Positions 50,731 through 62,089 of a stretch of 64,000 bases of DNA are shown piece by piece (the first letter of the stretch is position 1; every line of letters begins with the position of its first letter). The position numbers were made by a program, and so were the translations under genes. The notes below the pieces were generated by a model that searched no databases, was not told the origin of the DNA, and saw only the letters and a list, made by a program, of their open reading frames with translations. Source of the DNA: Metopolophium dirhodum (Eukaryota; Arthropoda; Insecta; Hemiptera; Aphididae); NCBI RefSeq assembly GCF_019925205.1, contig NC_083568.1:30254393-30318392 (forward strand). Reading direction: 5' to 3'.

Positions 50731-51280
50731 CTCGGAACTGCCATCGTCATCAAACCATCTTACCCTCTTATCAGTTTCACCGTCACCTTCGAAAATTCCT
50801 CCTCCTCCTCTAGTCACCATCTCCGGGTCCGGCACGCACGGGCCGCACCTCGATCTGCAGCTGGAAGCTTTCTAGTCCAAACCGCCCGGCCGACCGCCCG
50901 CCGGACCCCAGAACGAACACTCGGGCCGGTTTCGCGGACGCGGGCAGCATTTCCGTGGTGGTGGTCCTCCGGCAAAGGCTGATTTAAAGACTCGTCCTCT
51001 GCTTGGTCCCGTGCAGGCTGCTGCCGCCGCTGCATGCCATAGAAATCGCCGTCGAGCACCAGAGCATCCTCCTCTCCAGAAAACTGCCGGCTAGGTTCGG
51101 CCGCTTGTTGTAGTGCACCTCACGCCGTCGTCGCGGCCTGACGAGAACCCCCCCGCGGGGGTGGCTCGGTGGCCGCCAGGCGTCCTGGTCCGACAGTCCG
51201 CCGAAAAATGTCCTCTCGTCGTCCTCAGTGCAGTATGTCCATAATCCGGACATTCCCTGATATCCAAAACCAGCGTTTCT
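50731..51280 (-). pseudogene. Right arm of the inverted duplication
   Basis: On the minus strand this reads from AAACGCTGGTTTTGGAT through the same blocks as the left arm to GACGGTGAAACTGATAAG and GGCAGTTCCGAG. Indels relative to the left arm shift the frame several times. Between the arms lie about 330 bp of AT-rich spacer. If transcribed through, the pair would form an imperfect hairpin of more than 500 bp. Confidence 0.6.
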
Positions 51281-51757
51281 ACTCGACGGTAATCGACCGA
51301 TTGAACATAAACAATAATAACAAGAGTGTAAATCAGGAATTGGCGAAATACTTTTAAAATTTGTCTTAAAATACAAAATACATTTGATTTTAATGAGTAA
51401 AAAAATTATTGTCAAATACAGAAGACTATAATATTATGTAGATATACACTTGAAAGAAAAACTTACATACCTAATTAAATAAAAATAAATTGTAAATTAT
51501 TTAAGAATAAATTGATGGTTGTTTTACAAAAGCCTAATTGTTTTGATTTTTTCCGAATGCATTTACTCATTGTGAGGTATTATTACAGACTGTCACAGCC
51601 GCGAGCCGTTATTTTTATTTTTGAGTACGTATGCGGTATACGTAAATACGTTAGATTTTATTTTATACAATTATCAAAATGTTCAGTATATTCAAATTAA
51701 AAAAATCAAGTGCTAAGAACGAAGATGACCTAAAAAAATTATAGTTTATATTAAATT
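51281..51757. other. AT-rich intergenic DNA
   Basis: No gene or repeat could be supported. Confidence 0.5.
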
Positions 51758-52372
51758 TAGATAGATCCATCCCCCCATGAATTTTTTTTCAATACTTATA
51801 AAGTTATAACAATTTATAATTAAGTATATTCTGTAATGCATTAAATTTTGTCATATTTTTTTTTCTAAAAACAAATGAGCAACTATTGTAAATTTCGACA
51901 GAATGTCAGAATATGTTTATACGTGATCATATGACATGACTATATTATCATCTAGACTCATATTTAGGAACTAGGATATTATTATTATTAATATTTAATT
52001 GTTTACACGAAATATAATATGGGAATTATCCCGCTCGCAGATCGAAAATTCTCAATAACAACCAGCTCCACACTTTCCCAGAACATTGGCCCATACGGCC
52101 GATGGTGCGATTTGTGGGTATATTTTACAATATTACGTAACTCCCAGCCCCAGCTCATTAGTTGGTTGAAAACTTGAAACATTGATTGCTTATTATTTGT
52201 CATTACTCATAAATCATAATATTTAGTCATTACCGTGATTTGTCTTTACTCTTTCGTACTCTTGTTTTCCACTGTGTGTCTGTCTATAGTGTACTAAAGT
52301 GTATTACTATTATACGGTCGGTGTCTCTTGTAATATTGACTATTTTGTCTATTTTTCATTTTCACAATTATC
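51758..52372. mobile_element. Partial copy of the hAT element found at 45680-46615
   Basis: The sequence from CCCCCCATGAATTTT through TTCACAATTA aligns almost continuously with 45721-46290 (for example ATAACAATTTATAATTAAGTATA, GGGAATTATCCC-CTCG, CCCATACGGCCGAT versus CCCATACAGGCGAT). Its left terminus and transposase-start segment are missing, so it is truncated. Identity looks high, implying a fairly recent common source. Confidence 0.75.
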
Positions 52373-53036
52373 ACTGAAAAAAAAAATGTTCGTAATATGA
52401 ATAAACGCCATTTATTGATCATTTTTATTGACACAACGAATTTTTTTATTATTTCAACAATATATTGTTTATTGATTAACAATAATTGTGGTTAATATTA
52501 TAAACTTGTGTTTGTGGACACGATTAATTTTTGCTCATAAGTTGTACACAATATATTTATTAAAATAATAATTGATTATATTAAAACAATAAATAAATGG
52601 TTTATTACTTCAATAAATGAAATAGTTATACCAACGAATTTATTGTCCTATTAATTAACGGTATTAATACTTTGTAAAAGCATATTTTTTAATCCAATGT
52701 CCATGTTCATTGAATTGAATAATATGTTATTTATAGACGTATTGTTATGTCAAAAAACGACAAAAAGCCAAGGTAAGATATACAAACATATTACATATCA
52801 TAAATAATTTTTATAATATTCTAAACGGATTTTGCCCATTTATAATACTGAATAATATATTATGTACAGAATCAGTGGATTTTTGTTTTTGAAAATATTG
52901 TACATTTTGAAAAAAATAAGAATGAAAATAGTAGGTATTTTCGGGTATAATATTATACAAGCTGATAGAATTCAATTATTTCCAGGAAAAGTTCGTATTG
53001 GGAAATAATTACGGTTGGGGGGTCCCTTTCGTATGG
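52373..53036. other. AT-rich DNA without a supported gene
   Basis: Runs such as TTTATTGATTATT predominate; nothing is recognisable. Confidence 0.5.
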
Positions 53037-53044
53037 ACGCGTAT

Positions 53045-54117
53045 CAGTGGCGGATCCAGGGGGGGGAGGGGCAAAGGGGGCATTTGCCCCCCCCCCCCCC
53101 CAAACGCCCTGTAGTTGCCCTATCTTTTATATCGTAGATATTAATACTTCTAGAGTTACAGTATTCAATAATATTTCCATACGAGAGTTTTATTGTAAAC
53201 ATGGAAAAATTACAATCCTGATAATTTCTCGCCAGTCTAATAATAGCACATAAGTTATTAGGTTTCCTTATCATAGTTCTGGTGAATATTGACAGTCGAC
53301 ACAGACGTTCAATAGATACGATAAAATCAATTACGTAATAACATAGACAACGTCCTAACGGCTGGCTAATGTGTTATTACTTATTACTTATCGTACGTTT
53401 TCGACAGTCAAGTTCGACGTGTCGACGTTTCGTGTGCGCTAATTAGAAATAATTAAATAAATAATAAAATTCAGGATGGACAAAAAATCAGTATCTTTCA
53501 AGGAAAAATTAAAGAAATTTAGGTTTTCTGAAGTTGAACAAGTACAATTCTCTTGAATCTGATCAGCAGGTAAGCCGATAGTTTTTATAGTACCTACCTA
53601 TAATATGTAGGTAGACAGGTAGTAGGTACCTATAATAGACTATATTGCTATAATATATTAATATTATAATATTATTGTATTACACTATTACAAATTTATT
53701 TTAATACTTACAATAATAATGAATATTGAATAATATAAGTTAATAGTAGGTAATATTGTAAGAATGTAATATAGATACCTACTATAATTAATATTAACTA
53801 TTTAGTTATTTCATTACATAGGTAATAGTATTTAAGTATTTTGTTGTTTAGAATGAAAATGTAAACAAAAGACAAAGAGAATTGAGTTTTGATTCATCCT
53901 CTAGTTTATAATATACCAAAAACAATGAAATGCAAAAAAAAATAAATCTGAAGAATGATGAAAGTTATAGTATGATAATTGATGACAGCTTAGATATTGG
54001 AAAATTTATTAATACTTCAATTCCTATTGATGACTTCACAAAATGTGCATTGCTTGAAAAACACAGGGTTCCTCCACCCCCCCCCCCCCCCAAATTAAGC
54101 CCTGGATCCGCACACTG
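53045..54117. mobile_element. Non-autonomous hAT element with C/G-run termini, 8-bp target duplication
   Basis: ACGCGTAT flanks both sides (53037-53044 and 54118-54125). The left end CAGTGGCGGATCCAGG and the complement of the right end, CAGTGTGCGGATCCAGGG, are inverted, each followed by a long G/C run. Inside, a short frame starts at 53476 (MDKKSVSFKEKLKKF...) and stops early; another fragment at 53930-54118 is lysine-rich and runs into the C-run. These may be scraps of transposase N-terminal coding sequence, which would make it an internally deleted relative. Confidence 0.85.
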
Positions 54118-54270
54118 ACGCGTATATCATATTATTATGTTTGAGTTTCGTACTTACACATGCAATTCAGTGCAATACACATTGCTTACCAAAGTATACG
54201 GCTGACGACGGCACTGGATAAACCGTTTATCCCGTTGCTATCGCGCGTATACGTACATAATATTATTTTT

Positions 54271-54460
54271 TTTTTTTTTTTTTATTTGAATTAAGCCTCG
54301 GCAACAATGGTCATTGGGCAACAATGAGTTTAACTCTAAATTATTTACATATTAAATACCATTGATAAGGTTGGACTTAGTAATAAAGGTGATTATGAGT
54401 CTTATGTTGTCTGGGTGGAGGGCTTCTGATGTTTGAGATGCCTGCTTCCCGTCCATGTAC
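54271..54460 (-). mobile_element. Retroposon 3' end with poly(A), minus orientation
   Basis: The + strand shows a T-run of 17 (about 54267-54283) followed by GAATTAAGCCTCGGCAACAA. On the minus strand this is a TTGTTGCCGAGGCTTAATTC end plus poly(A). The terminal block matches the retroposon end at 48639. The body further in (CCCTCCACCCAGACAACATAAG on the minus strand) looks like the 3' part of a LINE. Confidence 0.6.
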
Positions 54461-55004
54461 ATAATATTATGAAACGCCGCATAATATGCGCGTCAATGCG
54501 AAAGACTACTATAAATAATTCTACAATTTTTATTATTTTAATATTTATTTATTCAAATACAAGACAAATTATTCAACAATATGAGAATATTGATTGAGGC
54601 GCATAGTGCCAAAACAGCAGATAAACCCACAAATCCATTATTCTTAGAAAATGCCTACAATAGTCTTTGCATTTTTTTTTCAGATTTTTCTGTCTTTCAA
54701 CAATTTTTGTAATAAAATAATATTAAGTAGCTATAATACAACTTGAATAAGATCTTTTTTCAAGGATTTTATTTTATTTTTTTAATGTTATAGTTAGTTT
54801 TTTTTAACTTGGGTTGATTAGGCTATAGAAATGGAATTAATAACAAAATAATATACTTATTTAATCCGTTCTGGCGCTATTGCGCCTCGACTATATACAT
54901 ACAATGATTAAACTAATATATAATAATATATTTTTTTTAGCTGCCACTAAACATACATCGGTTCTTACTCTTATTACTTACCTATCTGTATAAAATAGAA
55001 AAAA

Positions 55005-57264
55005 ATGTTATGCTTCATTTGTAAGTCTTCTCACAACGATCTTGAAAAACTTATTTTACATTTTAAACACGCACATCATTTTTGAATAGTAAATCTCCTG
55101 TTAGATGCGATGATTGTGGTCAAATGGTCCATATGGTCCAGATTTAAAAGACACGTACAACGGCAACACTTAATGAATCAAACAATGACAGTGTTAATTT
55201 GCACGATTCTATGAATAAAACTAGTTCTTTATCTGTGGATGGTAATATTCCTACATCAACAACTACCTTTAACGTATCTAATGAGTTCGTGTCCAATAAT
55301 GCATAATATGCTGATATGACTCCCATAAATGAAACAATAGATAATACTGCACACGAAAAATTCGATTTCGATAAACATTTAAAAACAGACGTTAACATGG
55401 CGTTAACATTTTATCTTTTTCTCCACAATAACGACAATTTTACTAGAAAAGATGTGTTAGAAGTTCAAGAACATGTAAACCAATATGTGGTTAAGCCATT
55501 ATAAGATACAGCGTCATGAATTTAGCGAAATCCGGTTTTCAATTACGAAAGGCCCTCTTTAACGACTTTTCTATTTTAGTTTCAAATTTACGTAATCCTT
55601 TTAAACTATTTGACTCCGATTATAAACTCTATAATTTCTTAAAAAATGAAGGTTATGTAACTAATTTTAAAGAGGTAACAATCAATGACCAATTAGTACC
55701 AGCTCATCGAGCTGGAATACTAGAAAACAAACAAATAATAACCAGAGGTATTTTAATGCCATTAAAATTCCGATTTAAAGCATTTTTTGAAAGAAATCGA
55801 TTGATCAAACCTACTATTAATTATATGAAATATTTGGAACAAAATAATGTTGAGCCAACTAATTTTGTACAAGGTGAACTGTGGAGAGAAAAAATAAAAT
55901 TATACCCGGGAAAAAATGTAATACCTACCTTATATTCTATACGTGGATGATTTCGAAATAAACAACCCGCTTGGGTCTAATTCTTTAAAACATTCCATCT
56001 GCAACTTATACTACTCTTTTCTAAAAGTATCATATTATTAATAGAATAATTAGTAACTTTTTTATGTTTTACAGTTCAAAACGTTTTTGTCGATGTCTTG
56101 AAAATTGTCAAACGTCACCAAATTGAACGTTTACTCAAAGGTTTCGATCTAGGGATGCAGTTTATATTCAAAGATAAATTGGAAAAATGGCGAGAATCTA
56201 TTGGAATTCCACTGAGTCCAGTTTATCAAGATTTCTGAAGCACATCATCCAGTTCTGTTTCTTCTACTCATGGATCAAACACTAAGACACCTACAAGATT
56301 TATGCCATACCAGAGATCTATATCTAGTCCTGATAATTCATGTATCGGGATAATGCTCGCTGATATTCTTAATGAAAATTCAAGAGGAAAGGGCCTTGTC
56401 GATTATTATAATAAGTTTTTAAGTTTCCATGAAGATCAACGATCAGTTCTTATTTCTTTAATAGCTCATTCTTATGAAGAGAAAGGTGTGAAGATGTCTC
56501 TAGCTGCCAGTTACCAACTAGAAAAACAAATTTTTTGAAAGGTTTCCATCTGAAAAAATGGTAATATACAATTATTATTATTATTTATATTAATCATCAT
56601 TATACTCTAAAATACTGGCATTTTATTTTGTAGGAATATTACAGAACTGCAAAGAGAGGCAACCTCTATAACAAATTTTATAATCTTACTACATCATTTA
56701 AAGTAGTATCAGGACCTCTAGGAAATTCTGTAGAAAAAAAATCTTCTATTAATTCAGATAAAATCAGCAGACATTTAAAAAATGTTGGTAAGATATCCTA
56801 ATTTATTGGCTATACTTATATAGACTCTAGCATAAATCAATAATATTATTTTTCAGAGCCAGAAAATGATGCCGAGAGTTGTATTAAAGCACTTAAGTTT
56901 GATAATTTAAGTTCATTTGAATTTGATTACACATGGAAGGCCTGTTGTAATTCAAGAATTCAATATATTAAAAGTAATACCACTAAAGACGTATGGAAAA
57001 ATGACCATTTTACAAACAACCAAGTGGTTATCGACTGGTATAAGTTTTTTTTTTAACACTAAAGTTTTTTAATTTAATTAAGTTTACTTTTTTAGATTGA
57101 CATGGACTTTAAGATATAATTTAGTCCACATGATACACTTCTTGAAAAATGGGAAGCATGTTTTAATAGCATCATATCTTTTCTATCTAAAGAAAACCAT
57201 ATCAAGGACAGAAATGTAAAAAAAATCATTGAGACATTATTGACTGATGTTGGCATATCAGAGA
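55005..57264 (+). pseudogene. Broken, spliced gene of an unrecognised zinc-finger-like family
   Basis: The sequence starts MLCFICKSSHNDLEKLILHF, ending in a C-x2-C...H-x3/4-H pattern, then continues as fragments in several frames. These are NETIDNTAHEKFDFD..., KSGFQLRKALFNDFS..., VDDFEINNPLGSNSLK, FVDVLKIVKRHQIERLLKGF, then LADILNENSRGKGLVDYYNK, EYYRTAKRGNLYNKFYNL and SPHDTLLEKWEACFNSII. Lesions: TGA after the finger, TAA at 55502-55504, a frame shift near 55936-55948, TGA 56236-56238, an extra T in the run before 56538. Intron-like gaps with GT/AG ends remain (for example 56563-56633 and 56789-56855), so it is a duplicated, not a processed, pseudogene. The latter half vaguely recalls SAMD3-like proteins; that is only a guess. 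Confidence 0.6.
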
Positions 57265-58439
57265 GTAAGCTAAAATTATCTTTTTTTTTTTAAATATTTG
57301 CATTTCAAAACTGCAGGGCTTAAATTCTTAATGTTATTGAATTTTTACATGTTATTTTAATTTTTCGGTTTTTGTTAAACGGTATAATTCAAAAATAAAT
57401 AGGGAATTCATTTTTTTTACATACCTACCAAGTACCAATACTAACATAACTACCTAAATATAAAGCATACATTTTAATATTCTATACATACCACCACCGA
57501 TAAAGTTCATGATTGGATCCATTATCATTCTGTATTAGGTTATTGTAATACATAAGGACAACATATTTAAAAAGTCACTAAAAAAGTTGTATTTCTTCAA
57601 TAACTTTACTTCAGGCTTAAGAAGTTGTAAACTGTTACCAAGTTAGAAAGCTACTAATCAATTATTGCTCAGAATTAATTAAAAAATGTATACAATCAAA
57701 ATTACTTGAACGTAACAATTTATTGTTAATTTTTTCTTGAAAATAAATTTAGATTTTTGGTATATTTTAACACTATGATCTGATTATTATTGAATACATC
57801 ATAATATAATAATAATATTATAACATATATTGATAGTTAGTAAATTTAAGTATGTAATAAAATTAAAGTGTAATATTATTTAATAATTCAATGCCAAAAA
57901 GGGGTTCTATAAAAACTCGTTTAAGTATCTACCTACCTATTAAAGGGAAAATATACATAAATTAATAATGATAGGTAAAGATATTTTATTTTTTAAACTA
58001 ACGTTTTTAAAATAAATTATTTTTGTTTTGCATGTCAACTTTCAAGACTGTAGGTATATTAGCTATAATAAGTATTTAAAATGTTGTGACTAATAATTAC
58101 TAACCTTTACAATGCTATCTTTTTGATTTACAATTCCCTGAGGAATCGATTATGTTCTACACATTTTTAGAATGTTTTTTTTATAATTTTAAAAGCACAA
58201 AAAGTTACTCGAAAGTTCATATTTCTTTAGAATATTTACAAATGAATTCTCATTAATTTTAATCGTACATTTACGTATCTTTATGATTATACATTTTTTT
58301 AAATTTAAATTTGATAAACAACAAATTTAATGAAATTTAACTAACTATTTTTATTTTATTAATATTATACTGTTTTAACTACCTACCTTTTCTGCTCCAT
58401 GGTTTATCACAAATAATAATCTCCACAAAGATCTAAATA
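57265..58439. other. AT-rich DNA, no gene seen
   Basis: No frame, RNA gene or repeat boundary can be supported. It may include further decayed exons of the preceding pseudogene. Confidence 0.45.
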
Positions 58440-58745
58440 TTCCATCGCTCTCTCAATTAACAAAGTCTCACTACGTCTCCTTTCATTCCAAGTTAATTCA
58501 ACACTAAAATCCATTAATAAAACGCATATCTTCTCTAACAATCCCTGATAACCCCCAGAGACGTTTAAAACGCTCCTGGCCTCGAGACCTTCTAATTTAA
58601 TCTGTCAGGTGGCACTATTGAGTGCCCTCCTCCATCTGTTATTCTCGATATGTAAATACTATATCTTAATTACTTATTGTACTAAATTGTTGTATAGATT
58701 GTAATTATATTTTAAATAAAAAAAAAAAAAAATAAATAAAAAAAG
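58440..58745 (+). mobile_element. Truncated 3' end of a non-LTR retrotransposon
   Basis: A coding-like stretch in broken frames (..SLRLLSFQVNS.., then CGCTCCTGGCCTCGAGACCTTCT) is followed by a non-coding tail and an A-rich end (from about 58715) with AATAAATAAA. A 5'-truncated LINE insertion on the + strand explains this. The clade is not identified. Confidence 0.55.
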
Positions 58746-59442
58746 CTTTTAAACTAAAGAATAGTAAGTTTGTTATTACTTATTACTAATTAGAAATTTG
58801 TAACATTAACATGTATTATTATTATTATTAAAATTATCCTGTAACTATGCTCTGTATTCTTAACTTGGCTTAGTTTGTCAACATTTATTTATGTAATTAA
58901 GAATAACAATATTATGTAATAACTTTTTTTTAATTATTTACTATTGAGTGATTTATATATACATTATACCCATATGGTATTTATCATTATATTATATACT
59001 AGGTATATATTGTTTTATTATAATTATTATATATATTTTTCTTTAAGTTTTTGAAGTAAAAAATGTTACGTTTGTTATTATCAATTTGTAATATATAAAC
59101 ATATAGGTATAACTCAATTTATTTTAAAGTGAAATGTATTATGTAATATAAATATATATTTTGTATGATCAATGTTTTGAATTTATTAATGAAATAAATA
59201 TAATTTTTATATATAAATAAATTGCATTTATTAATTCAACAGAACATAATATACACTGAGTCGATAACAACTATTTATTGATGGAATAATCTGTATAACT
59301 AAATCAACAGAACATATACATTGAGTCAATAATAACTATTTATTGATAGAATTATCTGTATAACTGAATCAAGAATCCATACACATGAAATAAATAAGAA
59401 GACTTCACCAATATAATAAAATGTATTGTTAATATAATAAAC
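58746..59442. other. AT-rich DNA with a local duplication
   Basis: The block AACAGAACATA...ATACA-TGAGTC-ATAA-AACTATTTATTGAT-GAAT-ATCTGTATAACT occurs twice, at about 59239-59300 and 59307-59366, a tandem unit of about 68 bp. No gene. Confidence 0.6.
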
Positions 59443-60111
59443 TTAATACATATTATCATTGATTATAAATACTAGAGAGCATCGGCGGACCGCAACGTTG
59501 CGATCCCAATGCTCTCCGTGGTTTTCGTCCGGTGGAAATGCCGACATTGCCGCGTCTGCGTCCTCCGTTGCCGAGCAGAGCAGACGAAAACCAGAAAGAT
59601 TCGGCGGACTCTCCGCAGTTTTCGTCCCGGCGCGCGCACCGCCGGACCCTGAAACCTCGGAACGGTTTCTGTGGGTCCGCCCGCGATGCTGACGTCCTAG
59701 CTCAAATATATGGCTCGCCGTAGCTCGCCCGTCGTGTTCGGCGGTCTGCGCCGCCGCCGCCGCCGCCGCCGCCGCCACTGCCGCCGCTGCCGTTACGAGT
59801 CTCGTCTCCGTGCACGCGCCGCAATCGCCGCCGCATCACAGCTAGCCGCCGCCGCCGCAACCGCCGTCCGCCGAGTCCGGGCGCTCGCCGGATCCGCCGT
59901 CCGATGATCTCGAGTGTCGAAAACCGCGTGCGAGCTCGCGACTCCATCGACCGCCGCCCGTCTTTCCGCGGAACCGACCTGCGAAGAACGTGTAGATGGC
60001 GACTCACCGCCCCGGGACACAATGTGCTCTTTCGCGTACCACTCCCCCGTCTAGCCGCCGTCTCGTCTGGCGCTCCTCGGCCGTGGTGTGGGAACGGGAT
60101 TCTGCTGGCCG
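59443..60111 (-). other. GC-rich island with GCC-repeat and overlapping open frames
   Basis: The island is strongly CpG-rich. A (GCC)n run at about 59750-59777 encodes Ala or Gly in the minus frames. Open frames overlap on both strands (minus 60424-59702 and 59778-59443; plus 59996-60490), which is expected in GC-rich DNA and does not prove coding. On the minus strand a GGCG/GTGAGT donor-like site lies near 60012 and a TTCTTCGCAG acceptor-like site near 59980; they are too close to define a normal intron. It may be the 3' part of the transcript that starts upstream at 60810. Confidence 0.35.
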
Positions 60112-60810
60112 TTATTCCCATCTGCGGCCGCAGCAACACAACAGGCGTCCGGCCCGTTTTACGCCTACCCACGCCCTGGACACGTATCTGCACAACGTCC
60201 GTCCACGGCGCGGATGTGCGCCTGTCTGTCGCTCGGCCACCGGAACAATAGACTCTTCGCAGTCCAGACATCCGGTTTGCCCACTCTTCGCCGACTTTCT
60301 GCCGTCGGCCTCGGCCGGCCGCTGCTCGGCGCAATCCGCCTGCTGTTCTTCTGCGCTTTCCGCGCGGTCGTCGGTGTCCGAAAGTGCAGCCCGTCCATGC
60401 GATGGTTCGGACTGTCCGCTGCAAGGCTGCACTTCCGGGACCTGTTCGACTTGGCCGATGACGACCGCGCTCACCACCGAAACGACGTAGTCGCTTAAGT
60501 CAGCTCCGGAGAACTCCTCCTCGCCGTCGTCCAAGACTTCGGTTTCGGGTTCTTTCGAGTAAAGGAGTTCGGTTTTTGCTAACAGAGCTGCTACTACGTC
60601 CATTGCAGACACGTTAAAATAGGCCTCGAGGACCTCGTCGTCGTAAACGCGTTGCATGATGGTTTTGATAAATGCGCTACTCGAAGATGTAAAATGTTGT
60701 GGACGCGAAACTAGAAAATCGTCGTAGGCTGTCGTCGAAAAAAACAAATATTTCCCAGACGACGGCGGTGCCGAGTTGTTATTATTCTGGCCAGCCGCGA
60801 GTACGCGCAC
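60112..60810 (-). CDS. Unrecognised 232-aa protein, single open exon
   Basis: I do not recognise a family. On the minus strand the frame starts MRVLAAGQNNNNSAPP, and has a later Met (60655) in MQRVYDDEVLEAYF. The first 100 residues look globular (AMDVVAALLAKTELLYS), then come an acidic segment (EVLDDGEEEFSGADLSD), a hydrophilic probably disordered region rich in Glu, Ala and Gln (130-190), and a basic, cysteine-containing end GRLLCCCGRRWE. The first 150 codons are in less extreme base composition and look coding. It could be a complete small protein or the first exon of a longer one. Confidence 0.45.
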   Translation of the reverse strand: MRVLAAGQNNNNSAPPSSGKYLFFSTTAYDDFLVSRPQHFTSSSSAFIKTIMQRVYDDEVLEAYFNVSAMDVVAALLAKTELLYSKEPETEVLDDGEEEFSGADLSDYVVSVVSAVVIGQVEQVPEVQPCSGQSEPSHGRAALSDTDDRAESAEEQQADCAEQRPAEADGRKSAKSGQTGCLDCEESIVPVAERQTGAHPRRGRTLCRYVSRAWVGVKRAGRLLCCCGRRWE

Positions 60811-61821
60811 GATATTGTGTTCGGATCGGTCGCGGCGTTAAGATTTCGTGCCTTTTTAATTTTTTTCAAATCCGTTATTTTTGTAAAACAATATATTATA
60901 TTATAATATTTTAACGAGTAATCGTGTTTTGGTTTGTATTTGGTGTATACTGCAGCGCTCGTCGATGCATGATGTACCTACAATAATCTACATGTACTGT
61001 TAGGGAAGTCTTTTAGGTTCTGAACGGAGCGATGAATGACGTATTGATCTTGCAACGATGTGTGTGGTTTTTTATTTTTTGCCTACACGTTTTATATATA
61101 ATATAATATATATAATGCTTCGATCTCAGACTTTAACGGTTATTTCTGATGGCAAACCGAATTTAGTTGGTTCATAAATATTGGAAATTCTATGTCTTTG
61201 CTCTGTTTTTTCGAACATTATATTATTACCAACTATCATTTATCTATATACTATTTGCAACTATAGAACTTGGAAGTTGGAATATAGTTCAATCATTTCG
61301 TGTGATATTAATCATTCATATTTGATAATCGTATCACCAGAGGAAATGGATTTTAGGTTTCCCAATTATTTTTATATCTTATTTTTATTTTTATGTTTTT
61401 TTGAGCCACGTTAACTGCCATAAGTAAAATATTATTATATGCAAACGACCAAAGCAATATACCAATAATACCATAATAATTACATACCTATAATATATTA
61501 TAATATAAGACCTAGTCAACGGTAAATAATTGTATAGGTACAATATGATGACTGCATACGATTGGTGTGGAGCTATAGCATACTATTTTTAATCACGAGT
61601 GCGACACGAGCGGACTGAAATATGAGGCAACTATTTCGGTTTTAGTAAAATCATCGTTGTACGAAATAATATTATTATTATAATAAATTTAACAAGTGGT
61701 CCGAAAGTGGCATGCATGCAATCTGCGTTGTATAAATGTTAAAAAAAAAGGTAAATATAAAACATTGATAAATATTCGTATATTTACGCCAAACAATTTT
61801 TTTAAAGTATGATATCCTAGT
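60811..61821. other. Intergenic DNA, includes a repeat copy at 61013-61180
   Basis: The region from 61013 matches the left part of the dispersed repeat at 16303 (TCTGAACGGAGCGATGAATG versus TCTGAATGGAGAAATGAATG; GATGTGTGTGG-TTTTTTAT; GAATTTAGTTG). The right end could not be placed. The region just upstream of 60810 would hold the promoter of the minus-strand gene. Confidence 0.55.
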
Positions 61822-62089
61822 CAGTGGCGCCCAAGATATATTTTTCAGGTGTAGCAAGAAATAATTTTACCCACCCACCCACCCCCTTACAAACTCAAAA
61901 TTTTATTATTTTTACATATTATCATATTTTAATTGACAATATTAGTAAATATTAAGGTATCAACCAATATAATCTGTGATTAATAATGAACATATTTCAA
62001 GTTAATTATTTTATGTTATTATACCTACCCACCCCTTATTTTCAATGTGTAGCGACCGCTACACCTAGTAATAGGGTTGGACGCCACTG
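61822..62089. mobile_element. Small hAT-like MITE, 268 bp
   Basis: The left end CAGTGGCGCCCAAG and the complement of the right end, CAGTGGCGTCCAACCC, are inverted. CCCACCCACCCACCCC lies near the left end and TACCCACCCC near the right. I found no 8-bp duplication around it. No coding capacity. Confidence 0.65.
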
